A DNA stretch of 64,000 bases from Strigamia acuminata (GCA_949358305.1 OX442314.1:51654581-51718580); one strand, 5' to 3'; shown: positions 17,031-26,759, counted from the first letter of the stretch. Notes: a model not told the origin generated them from the sequence alone. Program-made: numbers and translations.

Positions 17031-19760
17031 ATGGCGACTCCTTCAGAGAAGAGACCGAGAGGAAGGCCGGCGAAGAGACGAGTGGCGATCGATCTACCAG
17101 TCGTGGATCAAGAAGTGACTGAGTCACAAGAACTGTTTGAAGCCATGGATCAAACAGCTAACTGTAACTCGGCACAGTTAATCGTGAATGAATTCACGCA
17201 AGCGTTGGAGCGACAACAGCCATCCCCGCCCAGCGGCCAGTTGGACTTAAATAACCCAACTGGAAGTGGCCGTTCCAAGTCGCAAAACGATGATTTGAAT
17301 TTACGAATTCAATCATCAAGTGCGGAGCACTCGCTGAATTCATCACCGGTTCAAGGTGCAGCACAGCAAGATTCTGAGAACTCCAATATGGAAGTTTCTC
17401 ATTCTCCCGTGCGTGTAACCATGATGGACGCACTCCGTGAGCAAGCTAGGCTCGAGGGAGTAAAAGTCACTAGCGAAATGACTGTGGAACAAATCCACAA
17501 AGCTATGGTTCGCAAACAAAGCCAAAAAGACGTTGAAATCGTCAGAACAAGCTTACAAGCAGAGTTCGAGCGAATGCATGCAGAAATGCAGCAGCAAAAT
17601 GCCGAACTAAAACAACAACGTGCAAATGACCATGTTAAGTTGTTGCAATTAGAGCAGGAAAAAGCTTCCTGGCTAATTACTGACGAAGAGCAAGAACAAA
17701 GGCTCGAGCAACTAAATCAAGCCCAAAAAGATTTAGAAATTGCTAATGAAAATTTGAGATTGGCTAACGCAAATTTGCGAGAAGCCAACACAAATTTAAT
17801 GACTGCCGAACTAACCGCCCCAGTTCGAGCGAGGGAAGTAATTCCCTCCACTTCTCGAAATTACGAGAATTATGCTGCAGAACAAGCAGCAAGAGCTAAG
17901 AGATTAGCACAACGAGAAAATGAAGTATTTCTCGCTCGACAGCAGTCAGTAATTGATGCTGGTCAAGCCGCCAAAAGTCAAAGCACTGCAGAGCAGTTGT
18001 TACGTGCCGACTTAGCTGCGCAAGCTCGTGAAAACGAAATTCTTCGCGCAGATCTATTGACGGTACAAGAGAACTTTGCAGTAGTCGTACAAAAAGTACA
18101 AGACGTTTGCGGCCAAGATAATTTTGCAAAGCCAGCCCCAGTTTTGCAAAAAGGTGCTTCCAAATCACCTGAGTTGATTGATTTAACATCAGCTAAACCA
18201 AAAGTCAGTCGACAATCAAGTTGGACTGACAGTGATGACTCACGCAGTAGTCGTGGAAGCCGTAATAGTCATCACAGTCGCAAAAAGCGAAAGCGACAAC
18301 CAGACCCGACCGAATATCATTCCCCAAAAGTTCCACAAGATTCGGATCGATTCTTTAGCAATAGTGACCGATTAATCGGATTGCTAGAGAAAAAGAATAA
18401 AGAACGTGAGAAACCACACGATCGTGGACGGTCACACGATAATCCGCGAGAAGGCTCACCGAAACGAGATTGTCATAACGACATCCGTGATGGGCCGAGA
18501 TATCGTGGAAATCCACCAGGTGGTGACCCACCAGGTGGAGATAGTTCAGATGGACATGGAGGTGGCCACTCACGTGACCACAATTCGAATGGCAATCGAG
18601 GTGGAAGGGGACCACCAAATGGAGACCGTCGTCCGCCAGATGGCGACGATCCTCCGGACCCTGATCCGCCGCCAAATCCGAATAATGAATCTGCGTCAGA
18701 TACAGATTCCTCACACCCCAGTGTGAGAGGGCGATCTCGTCACAGAACACGTAGTAGAACTCAAAGACCCGATTTTTACACGAAAGATGAGATTGACCAG
18801 TTGTTGAGGCAAAATGCTCAACAACAGCGAAAAAACAGAAGGGATAAAATTATTTTGCAAAAAATAAATGAATTTACTTCTGATAAATGGACTCATCAAA
18901 CAACAGATGAAAAGTTCATTAGATGGGATCGAGTTATCCCACATGCCTATAATGGAAATTGGCAAGCAGGGTCAAACCTCTTGCTGGAAATATTCGAACT
19001 AGGCAAGGTTCACAGTTTTGGCTGTGAAGGTGCATTGGCCCATCTAGTACCAAGAATACTGGTTGGCGATGTCAAGGAGTGGTTTCGCAGGAAAGACTTC
19101 ACGAAGTGGGATGACTTCGTTAAACAATTTATGTTTAAATTTGGTGAATCGAGCGAAGACATCAAGACGCTCTGGAGATGTCTTAAGCAACGAAAAGGCG
19201 AAAGCTTACATTCGTACATGCTAAGAGCAGAGAATCTGCTTGGCAGAATGCCACATGCCATTACTGACGCAACAGCAGATGATCAGTTCAGAGCTGGTCT
19301 CACAGAATATAGTAAGAATATTCTGATGATGTCGGACGCTCCCGACCCGGGGAAATTCTCCGAGTTAAATGAGTTCATGGAGGTCAATCAATTACGCATT
19401 GACGAAAAGTACAAAGCTTACCTTACAGATGCCGAAAGGTCAGCGTACTTAAAGCGAGAGAAAAGACTCGCTGAGCAAAACAATGAAACCTTTAATGGTT
19501 TGAAATTGTTGCAGCCACCTAGTTACGAAGACTTTCTAGACGAAGTGGAAGGGAAGAGTTCGAAAAAAGAATCTTCCAGAAAGGACGTCAAAAATCCTCA
19601 TTCAGTCCCTAAGTTACATGCAAATATAACTGGAGCTGAAACTCCGCCGTCTGACGCTGAAGAAGCTGAAGAGGAGGAGGAAGCAGGAGATGAGACGTTG
19701 GCTTTATTAGCCAAAGCAGCGGCGTTGTTAGCAAAAAATAACCCCGTTGCAGGCAAATGA
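17031..19760 (+). CDS. Element B gag (909 aa to a UGA)
   Basis: Starts at an ATG in AAAATGGCG context. The N-terminus holds an AT-hook-like motif (KRPRGRPAKRR). A long Gln/Glu-rich coiled-coil region follows (about residues 165-280), then an Arg/Ser and Asp/Pro/Gly-rich basic region (about 395-580), then a capsid-like core (KWTHQTTDEKFIRWDRV...WFRRKDFTKWDDFVKQF) and an acidic C-terminus (EEAEEEEEAGDE). It stops at TGA (19758-19760), but the same frame continues through a zinc knuckle to 20054, so the true gag is probably the longer form. Confidence 0.88.
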   Translation: MATPSEKRPRGRPAKRRVAIDLPVVDQEVTESQELFEAMDQTANCNSAQLIVNEFTQALERQQPSPPSGQLDLNNPTGSGRSKSQNDDLNLRIQSSSAEHSLNSSPVQGAAQQDSENSNMEVSHSPVRVTMMDALREQARLEGVKVTSEMTVEQIHKAMVRKQSQKDVEIVRTSLQAEFERMHAEMQQQNAELKQQRANDHVKLLQLEQEKASWLITDEEQEQRLEQLNQAQKDLEIANENLRLANANLREANTNLMTAELTAPVRAREVIPSTSRNYENYAAEQAARAKRLAQRENEVFLARQQSVIDAGQAAKSQSTAEQLLRADLAAQARENEILRADLLTVQENFAVVVQKVQDVCGQDNFAKPAPVLQKGASKSPELIDLTSAKPKVSRQSSWTDSDDSRSSRGSRNSHHSRKKRKRQPDPTEYHSPKVPQDSDRFFSNSDRLIGLLEKKNKEREKPHDRGRSHDNPREGSPKRDCHNDIRDGPRYRGNPPGGDPPGGDSSDGHGGGHSRDHNSNGNRGGRGPPNGDRRPPDGDDPPDPDPPPNPNNESASDTDSSHPSVRGRSRHRTRSRTQRPDFYTKDEIDQLLRQNAQQQRKNRRDKIILQKINEFTSDKWTHQTTDEKFIRWDRVIPHAYNGNWQAGSNLLLEIFELGKVHSFGCEGALAHLVPRILVGDVKEWFRRKDFTKWDDFVKQFMFKFGESSEDIKTLWRCLKQRKGESLHSYMLRAENLLGRMPHAITDATADDQFRAGLTEYSKNILMMSDAPDPGKFSELNEFMEVNQLRIDEKYKAYLTDAERSAYLKREKRLAEQNNETFNGLKLLQPPSYEDFLDEVEGKSSKKESSRKDVKNPHSVPKLHANITGAETPPSDAEEAEEEEEAGDETLALLAKAAALLAKNNPVAGK

Positions 19761-20054
19761 AAGCCAAGAATGAAACCAAAAAATGTTTCATTTGACGCAT
19801 CAAAGGTGAATACCGAAAGGAATTCAAAATCACCCGCGGTGTCGCCAGAGCGCCGGTCTGACGCTCGTTCTCGTTCTGCCTCACCAGCAGCAACAAAAAA
19901 GAAATCGCCTGCCACTGATCCATGCAATTTATGCAAAAAATTAGGGCATTGGCAAAAAGACTGCCCTTCCTCTAAGAAGGACAAACCAGTGTCAACAGCT
20001 GAGTTTGAAAAAGCAGTCAAGATCATAACTGACATGTTTCGAAAAAACTTGTAG
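19761..20054 (+). CDS. Element B gag extension: zinc-knuckle nucleocapsid segment
   Basis: In frame with gag directly after the UGA. Basic, Ser-rich, with one CCHC knuckle (CNLCKKLGHWQKDC). Ends at TAG (20052-20054), immediately after the slippery heptamer. It lacks an obvious start of its own apart from an ATG at 19770, so it is probably made by read-through, or the UGA is a mutation in this copy. Confidence 0.75.
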   Translation, partial: KPRMKPKNVSFDASKVNTERNSKSPAVSPERRSDARSRSASPAATKKKSPATDPCNLCKKLGHWQKDCPSSKKDKPVSTAEFEKAVKIITDMFRKNL

Positions 20055-23000
20055 ACGCAGATCCATCAGGTCTAGTGGACACTGCGTCTTCTCCGAAATC
20101 GGAATCAGAGAATGAAAATCTGAAGATAATGGAAGATGTTGGAGAAGTTATTGATGAATTAATTCGTCAAACAGAACTAAAAGAAAAAGAATCTCTTGAG
20201 TTAAAGAAGGAGATTGTCGGCGAAACTCCGACTGAAGAAGACACTTCCAATATTCAAGATAAAGTCGAAATTACAGATGATAGACCAAGCTCAGTTCCAG
20301 AGACACCTGGAATTGAGGAATGCATTAAGTTATTTGCAGCTACAACTCTTGATACCAATGAGTTATTAGATGAATTGCCTTTGGAGCCTCCAATTACAAT
20401 TCATCATAAATTGCGCAAGTTTGAGTGCAAACTGGCTGGAATACCAAACAGCCAAGACCTTCCGACGTTAAAATTAGAAACGTTAAAAGGTGTAATAATT
20501 GGAATGTTGGACTCAGGAGCAAATAAAAGCTTCCTAGCCACTTCAGTTATTAATCAATTAGGTCTAGAAAAATATCTACGACCTATCGGACCTGGTGTCA
20601 GAGTTACGACGGCAAGTGAAGAAGTCACTCCAGATGGAACCATTCATCTTTCATTTCGATGGACACATGGCACGTTACGTCATCCGTTCATCGTAATACC
20701 AAATAAGTATCCAATGGTACTATTGGGTTGCGATTTTATGAATAAATTAAAAATCCAACCTAATCCACAGACGATGTCTTGGAATTTTACGCAACCTGTG
20801 GATGCAGATTTACCCTACATTCCACAAGCGTTGCTGGAACGTTATTTGGAGAAAATAGAGGAACCCGATTCCTCATTTGTGACCTTTGCAAAAGATTATG
20901 CTGCAAGTGTAACTCAAAGCAAAATTGATGAAAAGAATTTCATCCAAAAGTTAGTCGAAGAAGCTAACTTAAATTTGGAGCAATCCAAATTATTAGAAAA
21001 GATGTTATCCAAACATAAAAGGATTATTTCTAAAGATCCAGGTAAAACACACCTGGTTAAGCACAAAATTGAGCTTGACACGGAGAAACCCATCCGTGTC
21101 CCCTTTAAGAGCATAAACCCTCAAAAAAGGGAAATAATTAGACAACTTTGTCAAGACATGATTGACAAAGGCGTAGTCGTCAAAGCTGAAGGCGATTACG
21201 GAATGCGGCCAGTCCTAGTCATGCGACCAGGAAACGACCCACGCTTGTGCATTGATTTTCGCCCCATCAATACACATACTAAGTACAACCCACCTCAAAT
21301 GCCAACAATTGAGGAAATTCTGCGAGAAATCGGAGAATTCGAATGGGTCAGTACTATAGATCTGACCAAGGGATATTGGCAGATAGAATTGCGACCTGAA
21401 GACAGAGAAAAAACTGCCTTCTGGAGCCCAATGGGAAGACTAATGTTTTTAGTCATGCCTTTCGGATTAGTAAACGCACCAACCACTTTCCAAGAATTGA
21501 TGGAAAAAGTTTTAGGTGACGTTTATAGAAAATTTGCATGGGCATATTTGGATGACATAATTGTTGTATCCAAATCGTTCGAAGAACACATTAAACATTT
21601 AGATATAATGTTTAAAAAATTGGCAGAAGCTAATTTACATGCGCATCCTGGCAAGACGCATCTCTGTAGAAAGGAATTAATTTTTCTAGGCTACAAAGTA
21701 GGAGTAGAAGGACTTGCAGTAGACCCTAAAAAAGTCGCTGCAATTACGCAATTTCCGGCTCCTACCAATCTTAAAGAATTACAAAGATTTCTAGGCATGG
21801 TGAATTTCTTTCACCGCCTAATCAAGAATTTGGCCACAGTGGCAGAACCACTAAGGCCTCTCTTGAAGAAAGATGCGGAGTTCGATTGGGAACTGCATCA
21901 TCAAGCAGCATTCGACGCAATAAAAGACTTGCTTACGAATGCTGAAACAATGAAGATGCCTGACTTGTACATGCCATTTATTGTTCATACTGACGCCAGT
22001 AGACAAGGGTTGGGTGCAGCCCTTACACAAAAGAAAAATGTGGATGGCCAAGAAGTCGAAATGCCATGCGTGTATGCAAGCAGAAGCTTGCAACCCGCTG
22101 AAAAGAATTATACTGTGACAGAATTGGAATGTCTCGCAGTAGTATGGGGATTGCGCAAATTTCGCCCATACTTAGAGTACACTACATTCACTGTACAAAC
22201 GGATCACCAAGCACTTAAGTGGTTGATGTCGTTATCTGACCCGTCGGGCAGATTAGCTCGTTGGCAAATGGAGCTGATGGCGTATTCATTCGAAATACAA
22301 TACGTCAAAGGTCCGCTGAATGTAATAGCAGACGCATTGTCACGTGCACCTGTTAGCGCACCTGACGAACCAGAAGACGATGGCGATAATGATGATTTAT
22401 TATCATATTGTCCATCTCCTTGCCGAAGTTGGCAAATGGGAAAATTGAACGAATTACCCAAGTCAATAATAGTTAATGAAGACGATCAAGCATTAATTAA
22501 TTTTTGTATTAACATGCATGACCCGTCAGGAACCCCTGACGTCGAATTAAGAGCCATGATGGCTAAAAAATTCGAGCTGCCAACAACAAATGTTTTAATT
22601 AAAGCATTTGCAGCTAAAATTGCCAAACAATTAGAATGTGATCCTCCAACGAGAGATGACATTATTGCAGCGCAAAAAGCAGACAAATTTTGCCAACATA
22701 TTCGCAATTACTTATTAAATAAGCAATATCCAAGTTACATAGTAACTCGTCTTCAAAGAAGAAATTTTGAAAGACACGCGAGTACTTATCTCATTGAAGA
22801 AGATATGTTACTCCATTATCATCCGACCTCTACCGATGAATTAGGAGAGGATGGTAGGGCACTTAAAGTTGTTGTGCCAAGAAAATTGATTTATAAAATC
22901 ATATGGTTGATGCACGGACATCCACTGTCCGGCCACCCAGGCATTGCGAGGACGATGTACAGAACTCGAAGAGTTTATACCTGGAAAGGTATGAAACGTG

Positions 23001-24193
23001 ATATTACACGTTTTATTCAGCATTGTCAAGGATGTCAGGCATGCAAGCCGAGATCGAAGACCGAAATTGAAGGCGCTCAAATTGGACCATTTGGACCATT
23101 TGACTGCCTCAGTGTGGATTTGTCTGGCCCAAAACCCAGAACCAGAAAAAACAATACCCACATTTGCGTCATCGTAGATGTCGCTACACATTGGCCAGAA
23201 TTATTTCCAATGTGTAATCCAACGGCAATAAAGGTTGCCAACACAATTTATCACTTATCGATAACTTTTGGATTTCCAAGACAAATTATAAGTGATAATG
23301 GACCTCAATTTCGATCACAGGTCTATAAAGAATTTTGCAAAAAATTCGACATGTCGCGAACACCGACATCGATTTATCATCCACAAAGCAATCCTGTGGA
23401 GAGAACCAATCGAGATATTAAATATTTAGTTTCGATTTATTTAGATATTCACGACCAATGGGACGAGTATCTACGCGAATTTGCATTCAGTTTGAGAACA
23501 ACTGTAACAAGAGGCAGAGATTATTCTCCAGCTTTCTTAAATTTTTTCCGAGAATTAAGAATTCCTTGGGATCCAAGAATTCCGGAAGGAATTTTAGTCA
23601 TTGACCCAAAAAATCCGCATTTATATGTTCAGAAATTAGAAGCAATAATTGCAGAGACGTATCAGCATATGATGTCTCACGTCTTAGATTTAAGACGCCG
23701 TATCGAAGCTGAAAAATCAGACAAAAAATTCGATAATTTCAGACAGAATGATTTAGTCTGGCGAGAGTCTCATATTCTCTCAAATGCCGCTAAAGGAATA
23801 GCAGCAGGCATTTCACCGAAAAGGAATGGGCCTTATGTAATTGTCAAAAGGTTACAAGGAGGCGCCTTTCAACTTCGACGGCTGAGTGATAATAAAATTT
23901 ATCCAGCTGTTCACGGCACTGAATTAATGCCGTACTTTCCCGTTTTCAACCAAGAAATTTGGCTGGAAGGGGAGGAAGTGGGTCAAAAAACAAAAAATAT
24001 TGTTAACACCTTGGATGATGCTAAATTATCCAAAATTCCTGTCAAAAACACGGAATCGAGTGAAAAATCGAAACTCAAAAATAACGAAGTCGATGAAATA
24101 AACAAGCGACTTGAAAATGTTTCCCTGGATGAAAATCTAGAAAAGGAAATGTTTTTAGAAAAAGAAAAAATTTCAAACAATGAAGTAAAATAA
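20033..24193 (+). CDS. Element B pol polyprotein
   Basis: Frame opens at 20033, after a TGA ending at 20032, and is entered by -1 frameshift; it has no need for its own start. Order, numbered from 20075: aspartic protease MLDSGANKSFLA (about 145), reverse transcriptase with AYLDDII (about 490), RNase H (HTDASRQGLGAAL, about 637), integrase HHCC (HGHPLSGH...CQGCQAC, about 950-995), DDE core with VDLSGP, SDNGPQFRS and NPVERTN (about 1013, 1072, 1108). TAA closes the frame at 24193; a basic NLRSR-type tail usual in gypsy pol proteins follows in another frame (24195-24302), so a one-base change in the A run near 24186-24190 probably truncated the C-terminus. Confidence 0.92.
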   Translation, partial: HVSKKLVDADPSGLVDTASSPKSESENENLKIMEDVGEVIDELIRQTELKEKESLELKKEIVGETPTEEDTSNIQDKVEITDDRPSSVPETPGIEECIKLFAATTLDTNELLDELPLEPPITIHHKLRKFECKLAGIPNSQDLPTLKLETLKGVIIGMLDSGANKSFLATSVINQLGLEKYLRPIGPGVRVTTASEEVTPDGTIHLSFRWTHGTLRHPFIVIPNKYPMVLLGCDFMNKLKIQPNPQTMSWNFTQPVDADLPYIPQALLERYLEKIEEPDSSFVTFAKDYAASVTQSKIDEKNFIQKLVEEANLNLEQSKLLEKMLSKHKRIISKDPGKTHLVKHKIELDTEKPIRVPFKSINPQKREIIRQLCQDMIDKGVVVKAEGDYGMRPVLVMRPGNDPRLCIDFRPINTHTKYNPPQMPTIEEILREIGEFEWVSTIDLTKGYWQIELRPEDREKTAFWSPMGRLMFLVMPFGLVNAPTTFQELMEKVLGDVYRKFAWAYLDDIIVVSKSFEEHIKHLDIMFKKLAEANLHAHPGKTHLCRKELIFLGYKVGVEGLAVDPKKVAAITQFPAPTNLKELQRFLGMVNFFHRLIKNLATVAEPLRPLLKKDAEFDWELHHQAAFDAIKDLLTNAETMKMPDLYMPFIVHTDASRQGLGAALTQKKNVDGQEVEMPCVYASRSLQPAEKNYTVTELECLAVVWGLRKFRPYLEYTTFTVQTDHQALKWLMSLSDPSGRLARWQMELMAYSFEIQYVKGPLNVIADALSRAPVSAPDEPEDDGDNDDLLSYCPSPCRSWQMGKLNELPKSIIVNEDDQALINFCINMHDPSGTPDVELRAMMAKKFELPTTNVLIKAFAAKIAKQLECDPPTRDDIIAAQKADKFCQHIRNYLLNKQYPSYIVTRLQRRNFERHASTYLIEEDMLLHYHPTSTDELGEDGRALKVVVPRKLIYKIIWLMHGHPLSGHPGIARTMYRTRRVYTWKGMKRDITRFIQHCQGCQACKPRSKTEIEGAQIGPFGPFDCLSVDLSGPKPRTRKNNTHICVIVDVATHWPELFPMCNPTAIKVANTIYHLSITFGFPRQIISDNGPQFRSQVYKEFCKKFDMSRTPTSIYHPQSNPVERTNRDIKYLVSIYLDIHDQWDEYLREFAFSLRTTVTRGRDYSPAFLNFFRELRIPWDPRIPEGILVIDPKNPHLYVQKLEAIIAETYQHMMSHVLDLRRRIEAEKSDKKFDNFRQNDLVWRESHILSNAAKGIAAGISPKRNGPYVIVKRLQGGAFQLRRLSDNKIYPAVHGTELMPYFPVFNQEIWLEGEEVGQKTKNIVNTLDDAKLSKIPVKNTESSEKSKLKNNEVDEINKRLENVSLDENLEKEMFLEKEKISNNEVK
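20042..20088 (+). promoter_or_regulatory. -1 ribosomal frameshift signal (element B)
   Basis: Heptamer A_AAA_AAC in the gag frame at 20042-20048, spacer TTGTA, then a hairpin with outer stem GACGCAG (20054-20060) pairing perfectly with CTGCGTC (20082-20088) and inner stem TCCA/TGGA. A -1 shift here moves exactly from the gag frame, which stops at 20054, into the pol frame, which is open from 20033. Confidence 0.85.
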
Positions 24194-25065
24194 CTCATCT
24201 GACATTGGAGACGATGCTGATGACAATCTAAACAAGTTGGATTGTACTTCGCGAAAGTCAAAGTACAACTTGAGATCTCGCGTTCCGCGAGTCAAGACAT
24301 AGCGTTGACTTTCACCTTTTGGGTTTACCCAAAAGATCCGAGAAAGCAATCTCGTGACGTCATTCATAGTTCACACTCGAATGACAACGTTCACAATACG
24401 TTATAATTTGTGACGTCATTCGGTGTCACCGAAACAAGTTCGTTGCTCCAATCAACGAACTTAGCCACTTTTCCGATAAGTTTTGAAGTGGATGCATCGA
24501 CTCCGATACCACACGACAGTTTTTCTTGATTCAGCAAACTGTAAGTTATTTTTCTGAATGAAAAATTCGATAAATATATTTAATATAATTTATTAATTCT
24601 TTCTAGCCGAAAGAATTTCTTTTTCGACGCGAAAAAGAAAACGAATGGCAGACGACGAAGTAAACCTCCATGCGGATGAAGAAATTCCGATGGAAGGTGC
24701 CGGTAACGATGGCCAATTATCGTTACAAGAGAGGGTAAATTACTAAAATAATTTTCACTTGGTGTTTCAGTCAGAAAAATTGAGAAAATTCACTTTTCCT
24801 GACTTCAAACACAAGCCGCTAAAAAATAAAAATGGCGGCTATAAACGTCACGTGCTTCAAGCATGTGCGAAGGGAGTTGCCATGACAACCAACATCCCTT
24901 AGTGGCTCACGGCCACAAGCGCTAAGCTTAAAAAATATTTCAAATAAGAAATTATTTGTTTATTTTTAAAATAAACTAATTTATTTATTTATTTTTTTCG
25001 AATATAGATCGAGAGGGATCGAGAGACGCCGTTTGCGCTCCCCGATCATGTGCCGACCCAACACC
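24194..25065 (+). other. Element B 3' region with splice-like exons
   Basis: After pol: a possible donor at 24541 (CAAACT|GTAAGT), acceptor TTTCTAG ending 24606, an ATG at 24645 opening a 30-codon frame (MADDEVNLHADEEIPMEG...) that stops at a donor-like GG|GTAAAT (24735), and an acceptor (CGAATATAG) ending at 25007. The joined frame reads on across the junction at 25066 into the LRR tail. This may be a third retroelement ORF or an exon captured with it; I do not recognise the residues. Confidence 0.4.
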
Positions 25066-25445
25066 CGGCTTCTGCAATCCTCGTCTACAGGTGCCAACAC
25101 AACGGCTCGTCTGCCGGCGTGTTCAAAAGAGACGGACATATATCTTACTCGCCGCAACGCGACGAAGTGTTCATTGTGACGGCGTCTGAAGGCGCGTTCA
25201 GACTTAAGACGGCCACTCAGAGTTTCTGATTCTGGTCACCTCGTTGCTTGCGGGAATCTTGTTGGTCATTGTGGGTTCGGCTTCTGCAATCCTCGTCTAC
25301 AGGTGCTTTCATGTCCGCTATCCACTCCTCTATTGAAATTTACAACAATACTTACTTTGTAAACAATAAACTTGTTATTTACTATTGTAAACAATGTTGT
25401 CTGGTTGCCAGGGAACAAACCTGACAACCAGGGCTTGAATAAATC
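25066..25445 (+). pseudogene. LRR receptor tail, copy B
   Basis: Near-identical to 10160-10545: cytoplasmic tail coding sequence (ASAILVYRCQHNGSS onward), a stop (TGA 25227-25229, with ATQSF instead of ATQSS) and the duplicated membrane segment. The LRR ectodomain, stalk and most of the first membrane helix are gone. The frame of the tail continues that of the upstream splice-like exon. Confidence 0.85.
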
Positions 25446-25792
25446 GTCCGAGTTTTTACGTCAACAGATGCTAATAAATCTTTGATGATGAGCACCAGAA
25501 ACTTCTCTTCCGCAACTTGGTGCAAATATTTTTATAGCCAGCTTTCACACACATTGAAAAATCAATGAAAAATCAATTGCAATTAAAGATTTCATACGTA
25601 CATGTGCATCTGCGATCAAGTGTAACATAAAACCGCATCTAACAAAATTCCCCCTAGGCGTCACGTATTGAGGACGGACCTTGTAGGAGCCCTCTCAAAC
25701 GGGTATTTAAAATATTATTGTTACAACATTAACAGTTAACACAGATTACAGGCATTACGTCACCAACCCTAATTTCCCCAATCGAAATCCAA
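25446..25792. other. Upstream region of the gag-protease ORF
   Basis: No gene or clear repeat seen; moderately AT-rich. Confidence 0.4.
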
Positions 25793-26686
25793 ATGGCCGG
25801 AAACACAAAGTTTTTCTACAACAACGAATTCAATTCGATTGGCAAATATTTGTACAGATGCGAGGATTACGGAATGTGGGTGGCGCGAATAAGACAACGA
25901 GTGCAAGAGTTTGACGAAACAGCTTCGGTTTACATGTGGAGTAAGTTCGCCCTAATCAGTAGAACGAAGGGCACTTTTATTATCTCGAAAAAGGACGCGA
26001 TACAAGTAGCGATCGACGGGCTGCGCAACGAAAAGCTCCGATTTACTTTAGAGTCGTGCGGATACGGACGAACAATGGAGGTCTTGCACCATGTTAGATA
26101 TCTCGAGCGATGCTGTGAAAGCTACCAATCGGACGCGAAACGGATTCAGGAGGAAGATAAACAATATCACTCGGCTGCAGATGTTGAAAACTCGATCAAG
26201 TATCGGAGGGCGAGACGGACGACGAGTAAACGAAGCGTGTGGAATTTTAAGTCGATAATTGCCGAACAGGAACTGTATGCTGTCTATTTGTTTTGTGACG
26301 ATGCGCAGAGGTTTGTGGAAACTGTGTTTGATTCAGGGGCGAATGTTTCTATGATTCGATTGGACTGTATAAATGATAAGTCGAAGATTCGGCCGAATTT
26401 TGATGGAGAAATCGTAAGATCGAGTTCGGGATTGATGATGCCCATCGGTTTTGTCGATATATCTTTCTGGATTGACGAGAAACAATTTGTGGACGTTGAT
26501 GTTATAGTTGTTAAGGAATCTTATCACGATTTTGCACTCGGCACGTCGATAATTGCGAGAGAGAACTTGGAGTGGACGTTTAAGAAGGAAGGTGCATTTG
26601 TAATTAGACAATCGACGAATTTAAAGCGCGCGGAATTTCAAAATTATCCGACCGATATAGATGCTTATCTCAAAGAGATACCGTAG
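25793..26686 (+). CDS. Stand-alone gag/aspartic-protease-like protein (297 aa)
   Basis: Intact ORF from ATG (MAGNTKFFYNNEF) to a TAG within TAGTAA. The first half resembles a retroelement gag segment (YMWSKFALI..., DGLRNEKLRFTLESCGYG). The second half is a retropepsin-like domain: VFDSGANVSMIRL with the catalytic DSG (residues about 183-185), flap-like region, and FALGTSIIARENLEW as the distal hydrophobic-G motif. No reverse transcriptase, integrase or LTR was found on either side; AATAAA follows at about 26748. It may be a domesticated gag-protease gene like the SASPase/DDI-type derivatives, or an intact-looking relic. Confidence 0.7.
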   Translation: MAGNTKFFYNNEFNSIGKYLYRCEDYGMWVARIRQRVQEFDETASVYMWSKFALISRTKGTFIISKKDAIQVAIDGLRNEKLRFTLESCGYGRTMEVLHHVRYLERCCESYQSDAKRIQEEDKQYHSAADVENSIKYRRARRTTSKRSVWNFKSIIAEQELYAVYLFCDDAQRFVETVFDSGANVSMIRLDCINDKSKIRPNFDGEIVRSSSGLMMPIGFVDISFWIDEKQFVDVDVIVVKESYHDFALGTSIIARENLEWTFKKEGAFVIRQSTNLKRAEFQNYPTDIDAYLKEIP

Positions 26687-26759
26687 TAATAATCCAAAAA
26701 ATGTGTAATTGTATTGTAAGTTTTGTTCAATTTTGATTTTCCCACTAATAAAATAGTTT

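Larger units (their letters stand above)
15821..25065 (+). mobile_element. Element B: gypsy LTR retrotransposon, 3' end lost
   Basis: Contains a probable 5' LTR, tRNA-Pro-like primer site, gag, zinc-knuckle extension, pol and about 870 bp of 3' sequence with splice-like signals. No 3' LTR matching 15821-16917 was found. The element ends abruptly at about 25065, where LRR-gene tail sequence begins. The insertion plus a deletion replaced the LRR ectodomain of the duplicated copy. Confidence 0.85.

Noticed and set aside
24194-25065. 3' LTR of element B
   Set aside because: No sequence here matches 15821-16917, so the 3' LTR is judged lost.
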